Source of the DNA: Prevotella sp. S7-1-8
GTDB lineage: Bacteria > Bacteroidota > Bacteroidia > Bacteroidales > Bacteroidaceae
DNA: 64,000 nt
Assembly (NCBI RefSeq): GCF_000758925.1
Contig: NZ_JRNC01000014.1
Coordinates: 41,923-105,922 of the forward strand
Direction: 5' to 3'
Position numbers and translations under genes: made by a program. Positions 7,863-14,775 of this stretch are shown here, piece after piece. Each line of letters begins with the position of its first letter. The stretch's first letter is position 1. Under the pieces are notes generated by a model. It was not told the origin of the DNA and searched no databases. It saw only the letters and a list, made by a program, of their open reading frames with translations.

Positions 7863-8897
7863 ATGAAAGCATTGCAAGAATTGGCGCGTAAAAACATCTG
7901 GCAGATATCACCTGACGAAACATCATTGGACAACCCTGGCAAAGATGACGCACGCATATTTTTGGACGCAAACGAAATTCCTTACAACAAGCCTCACAAC
8001 CGATACCCAGACCCATGGCAGACAAAACTCAAGGCCACGCTATCTCAAGTAAAAGGCGTGGCTCCAGAAAATATCTTCTTGGGGAATGGATCTGACGAAG
8101 TGATAGACATGGTGTATCGTGTGTTTTGCGAGCCTCGACGTGACAACGTGGTGGCCATCGCGCCCACATACGGCACGTACAAAGCGCGCGCGGATGTCAA
8201 CGACGTGGAATACAGAGCCGTGCCGCTAAGCGAGGGATTTCGGCTCGACGCACAAAAAACGCTCGCCGCGCGCGACGCCAACACGAAAGTGATCTGGCTT
8301 TGCAGCCCAAACGATCCTACCGGGAACAGCCTGCAACAAACGGAAATCGAGAAAATAATAATGGGCTTTGACGGTATCGTCGTGATAGACGAGGCTTATA
8401 GCGACTTCTCGCCAGCGAAACTCTTTCGCAGTGAGATCGGGAAACATCCCAACATTATAGCGCTCAACACCATGAGCAAAGCTTGGGGACGCGCCGACAT
8501 ACGTTTGGGCATGGCCTTTGCCAATGAGCAAATTGTCAAATTGCTCAACAAGGTTAAACTCCCTTATAACATAAACACGTTGACGCAACGCCACGCGCTC
8601 GACGCCCTTGAGCACAGGCAAGATGTTGAGAAATGGGTGAGAATGCTACTCCAAGAACGCGGCCAATTGATGAAAGCGTTCGAATATTTGCCTATATGCG
8701 AGCGCGTCTATCCGTCAGACTCCAATTTTTTCTTGGCCAAAATGACCGACGCGCAATCCATATACAAATATTTGACGGAAAAAGGGATTGCCGTGAAAAA
8801 CGAAAGCGACGTGGAGCTATGCGAAAACTGTTTGCGCGTCACCGTTGGAACAAAGAGTGAAAATTCTGAGCTCTTGGGCGCCCTGAGGCAATTTTAA
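7863..8897 (+). CDS. hisC: histidinol-phosphate aminotransferase
   Basis: 344 residues, the usual HisC length. It is a fold-type I PLP enzyme: FLDANE at 33-38, NGSDEV 75-80, SPNDPTGN 148-155, DEAYSDF 176-182, Schiff-base Lys206 in SKAWG, and the C-terminal LRVTVGT. It transaminates imidazole-acetol phosphate with glutamate in histidine synthesis. The start at 7863 is preferred because family members begin with this MKxLQEL. The frame is open upstream to 7722 and could add 47 low-similarity residues. No other his gene is in the window, so it is an orphan here; related enzymes also act on aromatic amino acids. Confidence 0.88.
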   Translation: MKALQELARKNIWQISPDETSLDNPGKDDARIFLDANEIPYNKPHNRYPDPWQTKLKATLSQVKGVAPENIFLGNGSDEVIDMVYRVFCEPRRDNVVAIAPTYGTYKARADVNDVEYRAVPLSEGFRLDAQKTLAARDANTKVIWLCSPNDPTGNSLQQTEIEKIIMGFDGIVVIDEAYSDFSPAKLFRSEIGKHPNIIALNTMSKAWGRADIRLGMAFANEQIVKLLNKVKLPYNINTLTQRHALDALEHRQDVEKWVRMLLQERGQLMKAFEYLPICERVYPSDSNFFLAKMTDAQSIYKYLTEKGIAVKNESDVELCENCLRVTVGTKSENSELLGALRQF

Positions 8898-9057
8898 GCC
8901 ATAGCTTGGTTTGGCGGCGGAAACAACAATGATGGACATTCGCGCCAGTGAGTGTGTCAAAAATGAAAAAAGAACTTTTATGGCACATAAATTTAAAATA
9001 TAACAAAAATCCATCAAAGTTTACTGAATTATTGACAAGATAAACGAATAAAATATT

Positions 9058-9065
9058 TATATTTG
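9058..9065 (+). promoter_or_regulatory. -7 promoter box of short RNA candidate A
   Basis: TATATTTG followed by C, with TTG at 9032-9034 as a possible but over-spaced -33 element. Confidence 0.5.
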
Positions 9066-9071
9066 CAATAT

Positions 9072-9160
9072 AGATTAATTTCAATAGGTTAAGGTTAGTT
9101 TTTAAAAGGTTAAAAAGTCCCCAATCCGAGTAGTGATACTGTGGATTGGGGTGTTTTTTT
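9072..9160 (+). ncRNA. candidate small RNA A (promoter-to-terminator unit)
   Basis: About 90 nt between a -7 box (9058-9065) and a strong intrinsic terminator (9119-9160), with no open frame of note. It holds TAGATT (9071-9076), TTAAGGTTA (9089-9097) and AAGGTT (9106-9111). The same three blocks in the same order occur in the unit at 59893-59956. That sharing, together with the promoter and terminator, is the evidence for an RNA gene; no known RNA family is recognised. Confidence 0.45.
9119..9160 (+). terminator. bidirectional intrinsic terminator
   Basis: CCCCAATCC (9119-9127) pairs with GGATTGGGG (9143-9151), followed by TGTTTTTTT. On the minus strand the stem is followed by ACTTTTT, so it also serves the pepD-lipoprotein transcript whose last stop codon lies at 9159-9161. 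Confidence 0.88.
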
Positions 9161-9533
9161 AGTCGGTTTTAAAACTTACGATGCCCGTCATGGCATCATC
9201 CAAATAAAATGTTTGCTTAACAGTGTCTTTGTGAGTGACATACATGACATGGATAAATTTTAAGTCGTCCGTTCTTTGATGGTATTTCGTGGACGGTTTT
9301 ACCTGCTTGCATTCCACGGCCCTCTGGCGCATAACCCGTACAATGGAGTCTGAGACAAAACGCGCGGACTGTATGCCAGACCATCGCAAAACATCAAAAT
9401 CCTCGATTGACATATCAGACTTCACGAACTCCTCGACCAAGGAGCGAGCTTGCCTGTCTTGCCCACAACCCACGGACAGGGCGGCGAGCAAGACCATGCC
9501 AATGATATGTTTCTTATGTTTCAACTCGATCAC
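9159..9533 (-). CDS. small lipoprotein of unknown function
   Basis: 124 residues with a lipobox SVGC (Cys23). The mature part is a short mixed alpha/beta domain containing a SDSIVRVMR helix and ending with YLDDAMTGIVSF, without a recognised family. The start is GTG, overlapping the pepD stop as GTGA (9530-9533), which implies translational coupling; the next in-frame ATG (residue 13) would cut into the signal peptide. It is the second gene of the pepD operon. Its stop codon lies within the T tract of the opposite-strand terminator. Confidence 0.75.
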   Translation of the reverse strand: MIELKHKKHIIGMVLLAALSVGCGQDRQARSLVEEFVKSDMSIEDFDVLRWSGIQSARFVSDSIVRVMRQRAVECKQVKPSTKYHQRTDDLKFIHVMYVTHKDTVKQTFYLDDAMTGIVSFKTD

Positions 9534-10987
9534 GCTTTGGCCTGAGGGATATTTTTCAATATTTCAAGCAGATGATCCCATACCATCCGCACGGTTGGGA
9601 TGCGCAAACGCTCGTCGGGAGTATGGACAAAACGCAAGGTCGGACCGAAACTCACCATGTCGAGGTCGGGATATTTCTCGGAGAAAAGGCCACACTCAAG
9701 ACCGGCGTGGATGCCTTTTACCGTGGGTTCCTTGCCAAAGAGCTTTTTGTAAGCGTCCACCGTAATCTTGACAAGTTTGGAGTCAGGATTCATTTTCCAT
9801 GCCGGATAACCGTCATTTTGCACAACCTCCGCTCCGGCGAGCTGGAACGTGGCCTTGACGGTATTGGCCATATTGCGCAAATTGCTCATCACGTTTGAAC
9901 GTTGGCTCGACACTACGACCACCTTGGACCGTTCGCTCTGAACGCTCGCCACGTTGCTTGAGGTCTCTACCATCCACTCGAGAGCCTTGTCTTGACACAT
10001 GGCGAAGACGCCATTGTCGAGTGCTTGCAAAGCCAATATAAGATTTTTGCTGACACTTTTTGGCATCACGGCTTGAGCGTCGGCGCTCTCCAAAGACCAA
10101 ACCATGTTGGTGTCTGTTACGTGATACTCGTCTTCCACCTCCTTGGTGAAAACGTTCCAATCCACCTTCACGTCGTCTTTCTTATCAAACGGAACGGCAA
10201 AAACGACCTTGCCATCACGTGTTATGGCATTGTGCATCTTACCAGAATTCCACTGCGCAAGGCGCAAATCCATCTTCTCTTGCTGCATATAAAGGAACCG
10301 AGCGAGTATCTTGATGGCGTTGGCGCGCTTCTTCTCAATATCGTCACCGGAATGGCCGCCTATCAATCCCTTGACAGAAGCCTCTAAAAAGAAATGGCCT
10401 TCGGGTGCCATCTCACGCTCAAAATTGAACGTAGCGGTGGTGTTGATGCCGCCAGCGCACGACACAAATATTTGACCTTCGTCCTCAGAGTCCAGGTTGA
10501 TAAGATACTCTCCAGACATAAAGCCAGCTTCGAGGCCAAACGCGCCCGTGAGACCGGTCTCCTCGTCACGCGTGAAAAGACATTCCAATGGTCCATGCTC
10601 AATGTCATTAGAGTCGAGGATGGCCAGTTCGATGGCACAACCAATGCCGTCGTCGGCCCCAAGAGTGGTGCCCTTGGCACGCAGCCATTCTCCCTCGACA
10701 TAAGTTTGAATGGCATCCTTGTGAAAGTCGAAGTCTACATCAACCAGCTTGTCACAAACCATGTCCATATGGCTTTGCAACACCGTAACGGCCAAATTCT
10801 CAAGACCTTTGCTGGCAGGTTTCCTGATAATCACATTGCCAGTCTTATCCACCTCACAACTCAAATTGCGCTCTTTGGCAAATTGTTGCAGATAGGAAAT
10901 AATTTGCTCTTCATGTTTTGAGGGACGAGGGATTTGGTTAATCTTAGCGAACTGCTCGAACACGCGAGCGGGATTTAATTCTGCCAT
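9530..10987 (-). CDS. pepD: aminoacyl-histidine dipeptidase (M20 family)
   Basis: 485 residues, as usual for PepD. Metal-binding and catalytic positions are visible: His73 and Asp75 in QSHMDMVCDK, the ADDGIG loop at 111-116, the Glu pair at 142-143 in RDEETGLTG, and a C-terminal VHTPDERL. The enzyme is a cytoplasmic di-zinc dipeptidase that cuts Xaa-His and other unspecific dipeptides. The start at 10987 (MAELNPARVF) matches the family; the frame extends 31 codons upstream but crosses the promoter. It heads an operon with a coupled lipoprotein and is divergent from the small membrane protein at 11092. Confidence 0.93.
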   Translation of the reverse strand: MAELNPARVFEQFAKINQIPRPSKHEEQIISYLQQFAKERNLSCEVDKTGNVIIRKPASKGLENLAVTVLQSHMDMVCDKLVDVDFDFHKDAIQTYVEGEWLRAKGTTLGADDGIGCAIELAILDSNDIEHGPLECLFTRDEETGLTGAFGLEAGFMSGEYLINLDSEDEGQIFVSCAGGINTTATFNFEREMAPEGHFFLEASVKGLIGGHSGDDIEKKRANAIKILARFLYMQQEKMDLRLAQWNSGKMHNAITRDGKVVFAVPFDKKDDVKVDWNVFTKEVEDEYHVTDTNMVWSLESADAQAVMPKSVSKNLILALQALDNGVFAMCQDKALEWMVETSSNVASVQSERSKVVVVSSQRSNVMSNLRNMANTVKATFQLAGAEVVQNDGYPAWKMNPDSKLVKITVDAYKKLFGKEPTVKGIHAGLECGLFSEKYPDLDMVSFGPTLRFVHTPDERLRIPTVRMVWDHLLEILKNIPQAKA

Positions 10988-11036
10988 AATCTTATTTTTA
11001 TAAGGTTTATCTATTTTTCTTTTGCGATATGGTCTT

Positions 11037-11083
11037 TTTGCACTAACTTTGCAACCATTAATACACTTAATATAGTGCAAAGA
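11037..11083. promoter_or_regulatory. divergent promoter region with a 9-bp inverted repeat
   Basis: Rightward -7 box TAACTTTG at 11044-11051; leftward -7 box TATCTTTG as the complement of 11078-11085. TTTGCACTA (11037-11045) is repeated in inverted form as TAGTGCAAA (11073-11081), 27 bp apart. The arms overlap both promoters, so a shared regulator is possible, although the repeat partly follows from the promoter consensus. Confidence 0.55.
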
Positions 11084-11091
11084 TAATAAAA

Positions 11092-11286
11092 ATGATAGTA
11101 TCCATACTCTTGGGCATGTTAATAATTGCTATTTCCGTCGCTTTGCTATCCATCAAGATAATCGTCAGGAAAGATGGCAAGTTTGATTCCCAACACATAC
11201 ACGACAACGCCGCAATGAGGAAACGCGGCATACATTGTGTGTTGGCGCAAGACAAGGAGGCTATCCAAAAAGATCAAGCATTTTAA
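11092..11286 (+). CDS. small single-pass membrane protein, conserved in Bacteroidales
   Basis: 64 residues: a hydrophobic segment at residues 2-24 followed by a polar basic tail (IVRKDGKFDSQHIH, then MRKRGIHC). The tail is far more conserved-looking than chance, and I recall similar uncharacterised proteins in Bacteroides. It has its own promoter, divergent from pepD, and lies 46 bp before the OmpH-like gene, with which it is probably cotranscribed. Function unknown. Confidence 0.7.
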   Translation: MIVSILLGMLIIAISVALLSIKIIVRKDGKFDSQHIHDNAAMRKRGIHCVLAQDKEAIQKDQAF

Positions 11287-11332
11287 GTATCATACCTATA
11301 TATATGGTAATCGAACATAAAAAAGACAAAAT

Positions 11333-11956
11333 ATGAAAACAAAAAATCTTTTCGCCGTCCTGTCCATGGTCACAGTGTCAACAATCATAGTATCGTCTTG
11401 TGACAAGAGCCAATCCAAAATGGACGACAAATCGACTTCCGTCGCGACTGGCAAAGTGGCGCCAAGCAACAGGCTGGCGTATGTGGAGGTAGACTCCATA
11501 ATGTCACAATACAAATTCTGCAAGGAATATAGCAAAATACTCGAGCAAAAAGGCAACAATATCCAAAAGACCTTGGCCTCAAAACAACAACAACTGCAAG
11601 CCGCCGCCGCAAACTTCCAGCAAAAAATACAACAAAACGCTTATACGCAAGAGCAAGCCGAAAGGGTTCAAATAGGACTGCAAAAACAAAACAACGACTT
11701 GCAAGCGCTAAACCAACGGCTTGGCAGCGAATTTCAAGCCGAGACGGAAAAATATAACAAAGCATTGCACGACTCATTGCAACACTATCTTGCCGCATAC
11801 AACAAAGATAAGAAATATGGCATGATTTTCGCCAAGCAAGGAGACAACCTGTTATATGCGGACAAGGCTTATGACATTACGAACGAAGTAATTGCCGGCT
11901 TGAACAAATCATATAAAGGCAAAGCCCTGTCAAGTAGCGAAAAAAATAAGAAATAA
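11333..11956 (+). CDS. OmpH/Skp-family lipoprotein
   Basis: 207 residues, lipobox VSSC with Cys23. LAYVEVDSIMSQY at 49-61 is the start of the OmpH (Skp) domain, followed by a long Gln/Lys-rich coiled coil (about 75-150, AAAANFQQKIQQNAYT region) and a return strand near 165-190. Skp is a periplasmic holdase chaperone for outer-membrane proteins. Here the chain is lipid-anchored and somewhat longer than classical Skp, as in many Bacteroidetes paralogues. It follows the small membrane protein and precedes the tRNA pair. Confidence 0.85.
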   Translation: MKTKNLFAVLSMVTVSTIIVSSCDKSQSKMDDKSTSVATGKVAPSNRLAYVEVDSIMSQYKFCKEYSKILEQKGNNIQKTLASKQQQLQAAAANFQQKIQQNAYTQEQAERVQIGLQKQNNDLQALNQRLGSEFQAETEKYNKALHDSLQHYLAAYNKDKKYGMIFAKQGDNLLYADKAYDITNEVIAGLNKSYKGKALSSSEKNKK

Positions 11957-12010
11957 ACAATAATACGATAAAAAGCATACCAAACATTTGGATGTGTTAT
12001 TTTTTTATCG

Positions 12011-12018
12011 TACCTTTG
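12011..12018 (+). promoter_or_regulatory. -7 promoter box of the tRNA-Arg pair
   Basis: TACCTTTG, 19 bp upstream of the first tRNA. Confidence 0.65.
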
Positions 12019-12036
12019 CAACCGCTTATTAAGAAA

Positions 12037-12110
12037 GGCTCCGTAGCTCAACTGAATAGAGCATCTGACTACGGATCAGAAGGTTGTGGGTTTGAATCCC
12101 GCTGGAGTCA
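12037..12110 (+). tRNA. tRNA-Arg (anticodon ACG), copy 1
   Basis: 74 nt with a full cloverleaf: acceptor GGCTCCG pairing with TGGAGTC (two G-T pairs), discriminator A. Anticodon stem TCTGA/TCAGA surrounds CTACGGA, with anticodon ACG at 12071-12073; T arm GTGGG/CCCGC-type. CCA is not encoded. The wobble A would be deaminated to inosine by TadA to read CGU, CGC and CGA. Confidence 0.96.
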
Positions 12111-12139
12111 CTTCTTATATAAGTTTACATGCATACATT

Positions 12140-12213
12140 GGCTCCGTAGCTCAACTGAATAGAGCATCTGACTACGGATCAGAAGGTTGTGGGTTTGAAT
12201 CCCGCCGGAGTCA
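12140..12213 (+). tRNA. tRNA-Arg (anticodon ACG), copy 2
   Basis: Same 74-nt sequence as copy 1 except for one base near the 3' end of the T arm/acceptor junction (C for T), which turns a G-T closing pair into G-C. It is 29 bp downstream of copy 1 under the same promoter. CCA is not encoded. Confidence 0.96.
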
Positions 12214-12221
12214 CAAAAAGC

Positions 12222-12256
12222 AGGGTTGCCAATTATAGCGCAACTCTTTTTTATTT
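12222..12256 (+). terminator. terminator of the tRNA-Arg pair
   Basis: GGGTTGC (12223-12229) pairs with GCAACTC (12240-12246, one G-T), followed by TTTTTTATTTT. Confidence 0.75.
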
Positions 12257-12397
12257 TCGTTACTTTACAAGCCAACTCCATCCACCCACTGCCGCAATTC
12301 AGTAACAAATTGAAAACAAGCAACTTCTAAAACACAAAAACAAACCTTATAAATAGAAAAAAAACAAAATAAATTTCCAAATAAAAAGAAAATCTTG

Positions 12398-12405
12398 TAT
12401 CTTTG
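12398..12405 (+). promoter_or_regulatory. -7 promoter box of the HU gene
   Basis: TATCTTTG followed by CA, 52 bp before the HU start. It excludes the upstream in-frame start at 12395, which would lie within the promoter. Confidence 0.7.
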
Positions 12406-12457
12406 CAATTCAATTACAAAGGAATGTCAACAACATCAAAATAAAAACATATCAGAA

Positions 12458-12739
12458 ATGACAAAAGCAGATATTATCAGTGAAATCACGGAGCAAACTG
12501 GATTGCAAAAAAAAGAGGTTGCTGTTGTAATCGAAAGTTTTATGGAGACTGTCAAAAGGTGCATGCTTGACAAAAAAGAGAATGTGTATTTGCGCGGTTT
12601 TGGCAGTTTCATCATTAAGCGTCGCGCCACCAAGACAGCGCGGGACATCGGCAAAAACACCACCATCACCATTCCGGCGCACAATTTACCCAGCTTCAAG
12701 CCCGCGAAAGCATTTGTTGATGAAATGAAAGGTGAATAA
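12458..12739 (+). CDS. HU-family DNA-binding protein
   Basis: 93 residues from MTKADI. It shows the HU fold: two N-terminal helices, then VYLRGFGSFIIKRR with the conserved GFGSF (about residues 46-50) and a DNA-binding arm ending in IPAHNLPSFKPAKAF. It lacks the canonical RNP tip of E. coli HU (RNPQTG) and reads KTARDIGKNTTI there, as in many Bacteroidetes HU/IHF-like proteins. It would act as a homodimer compacting and bending DNA. It precedes the 29-residue basic protein and RNase G. Confidence 0.92.
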   Translation: MTKADIISEITEQTGLQKKEVAVVIESFMETVKRCMLDKKENVYLRGFGSFIIKRRATKTARDIGKNTTITIPAHNLPSFKPAKAFVDEMKGE

Positions 12740-12786
12740 GGAATACCCTAAATAATATTATCAAAATAACATTAAAATTTACAGTT

Positions 12787-12876
12787 ATGCCAAACGGTAA
12801 AAAAAAGAAGGGCCGCAAGATGGCCAACCACAAGCGCAAAAAAAGATTGCGTAAAAATCGTCATAAGAGCAAATAA
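12787..12876 (+). CDS. 29-residue basic protein, AURKAIP1/COX24 (DUF1713)-like
   Basis: A tiny frame, ATG at 12787, encoding 29 residues of which about half are Lys or Arg (MPNGKKKKGRKM, then HKRKKRLRKNRHKSK). This Lys/Arg-His pattern resembles the AURKAIP1/COX24 C-terminal domain, whose mitochondrial member mS38 binds the small ribosomal subunit. A ribosome or RNA-binding role is inference. It sits 47 bp after HU and 19 bp before a terminator hairpin, with RNase G next. Codon use and position support that it is translated. Confidence 0.65.
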   Translation: MPNGKKKKGRKMANHKRKKRLRKNRHKSK

Positions 12877-12894
12877 TCATTGATTTGCTATGAG

Positions 12895-12932
12895 AAGGGG
12901 GAAGCCTCGGTGGCAAGCCCCCTTACTTTTTA
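12895..12932 (+). terminator. terminator between the basic protein and RNase G
   Basis: AAGGGGG (12895-12901) with CCCCCTT (12918-12924), an inner GCC/GGC pair, then ACTTTTTAT. It lies 19 bp before rng, so it probably reduces rather than blocks readthrough, unless rng has its own start. Confidence 0.75.
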
Positions 12933-12950
12933 TAGTTTAATGTCCAAGAA

Positions 12951-14525
12951 ATGACAAGTGAAGTAATTATCGACGCAAAACCTAAAGAGATTTCCATAGC
13001 TCTCTTGGAAGACAAGCGACTGGTGGAATATCAGAACGAGCCTCGTTCGATAAATTTCTCGGTAGGAAACATCTACATTGCGAAAGTAAAAAAACTCATG
13101 CCGGGTTTGAACGCATGCTTTGTCGATGTTGGTTACGAACGCGACGCTTTCTTGCATTATCTTGACTTAGGAAGTCAATTCAACTCTTACGCTAAATATC
13201 TAAAGCAGGTACAGAGCGACAGAAAAAAACTCTTATCTTTTAGCAAGGCCTCTCACCTACCCGACCTTAAAAAAGACGGCAGCGTGCAACAAACCTTGCA
13301 GGTAGGACAAGAAGTTTTAGTACAAATCGTCAAAGAACCGATATCCACCAAGGGACCCCGGCTTACCGGCGAACTAAGTTTTGCCGGCCGTTTTCTTGTT
13401 CTTATACCCTTTGGCGACAAGGTTTCCGTATCTTCAAAGATAAAAAAAAGCGAAGAAAGAGCACGGCTTAAACAACTCATCCACAGTATCAAACCAAAAG
13501 GTTGCAGTGTAATTGTACGTACCGTAGCACAAGGCAAACGAGTAGCGGAGCTTGATTCGGAACTTAAGATTTTAACAAAACATTGGACAGATGCCATTGT
13601 TAAAGTTCAAAAGACACAAAACCGACCACAACTCGTATATGAGGAAGAGGGCAGGGCCATTGCCTTGCTTAGAGATCTCTTCAACCCAAGCTACGAAAGC
13701 ATTTTTGTTAACGACAAGGAAATTTTCAAAGAAGTAAAGGATTACGTTTCCATGATAGCCCCCGAAAAGGCAGCCATCGTCAAGATGTATAATGGGAAAA
13801 CACCTATCTTTGATAATTTCAACATTACAAAGCAGATCAAATCAAGCTTTGGCAAGACGGTGAATTACGCTCACGGAGCATACCTAATCATCGAACACAC
13901 CGAAGCAATGCACGTTGTGGATGTGAACAGTGGTAACCGTTCAAAAAACGAAAAGGGACAAGAAGGCACGGCGCTGGATACCAATCTTGGCGCCGCCGAT
14001 GAATTGGCAAGGCAGCTCAGGCTACGTGACATGGGAGGAATCATTGTAGTGGACTTTATCGACATGAATTTGGCGGAGGATCGACAAATGCTCTACGAAC
14101 GCATGTGCAAAGCCATGCAAAAAGACAGGGCTCGCCACAACATTCTGCCTCTGAGCAAATTCGGCCTTATGCAAATAACTCGTCAACGCGTGCGTCCTGC
14201 CATGGATGTCAATGTTGAGGAGACATGCCCCACTTGCAACGGCACCGGTAAAATCAGGGCGAGCATCTTGTTCACTGACCAGCTTGAAGGAAAAATTGAC
14301 CAATTAGTCAACAAGATTGGCGTCAAGAAATTCTACTTGCACGTTCATCCGTATGTAGCGGCTTACATAAATCAAGGCATACTCAGCCTCAAGCGTAAGT
14401 GGCAATTAAAATACGGGATTGGAGTGCGCGTCATCTCTTCAGAGAAACTTGCGTTTTTGCAATATGAGTTCTACGACTCAAGAGGAGAATTCATTGACAT
14501 GAAAGAAGAGATAGAGACAAAGTAA
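12951..14525 (+). CDS. rng: ribonuclease G/E family endoribonuclease
   Basis: 524 residues. An S1 RNA-binding domain spans about 35-130 (GNIYIAKVKKLMPGLNACFVDVG). The catalytic domain has the Mg-binding Asp324 (VVDVNSG) and Asp368 (VVDFIDM), and a Zn-link motif CPTC at 426-429. It lacks the long C-terminal scaffold of RNase E, so it is the short RNase G form. It cuts AU-rich single-stranded RNA in mRNA decay and rRNA maturation. The start at 12951 (MTSEVIIDAKP) follows the terminator by 18 bp. Confidence 0.94.
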   Translation: MTSEVIIDAKPKEISIALLEDKRLVEYQNEPRSINFSVGNIYIAKVKKLMPGLNACFVDVGYERDAFLHYLDLGSQFNSYAKYLKQVQSDRKKLLSFSKASHLPDLKKDGSVQQTLQVGQEVLVQIVKEPISTKGPRLTGELSFAGRFLVLIPFGDKVSVSSKIKKSEERARLKQLIHSIKPKGCSVIVRTVAQGKRVAELDSELKILTKHWTDAIVKVQKTQNRPQLVYEEEGRAIALLRDLFNPSYESIFVNDKEIFKEVKDYVSMIAPEKAAIVKMYNGKTPIFDNFNITKQIKSSFGKTVNYAHGAYLIIEHTEAMHVVDVNSGNRSKNEKGQEGTALDTNLGAADELARQLRLRDMGGIIVVDFIDMNLAEDRQMLYERMCKAMQKDRARHNILPLSKFGLMQITRQRVRPAMDVNVEETCPTCNGTGKIRASILFTDQLEGKIDQLVNKIGVKKFYLHVHPYVAAYINQGILSLKRKWQLKYGIGVRVISSEKLAFLQYEFYDSRGEFIDMKEEIETK

Positions 14526-14540
14526 GAAATCCAACTATCG

Positions 14541-14583
14541 AGCAGGAGACAAATGCCAACAGCGGTCATTTATCTCCTGCTTT
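14541..14583 (+). terminator. possible terminator after rng
   Basis: AGCAGGAGA (14541-14549) and TCTCCTGCT (14573-14581) can pair, with an inner CAAATG/CATT extension, but only three T follow. The following 190 bp up to mnmE are GC-rich with no gene seen. Confidence 0.45.
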
Positions 14584-14775
14584 CGCGTTTACAGCCCGCC
14601 CGCGCCACCTTGCGCTCGCGTTCGCGCGCGTCCATGCCTGTCGCCGCAACCACGGCGCGTCCACTCGCAAACTCCTCACCGGAGGCAGCGCGTTCCCACT
14701 CGCCATTATGGTTTCGTTTGCCGACGCCCCCGCGCGCGGTTGGCGGCATTCTGTCGCGAACAGCCTGCGATCAAA

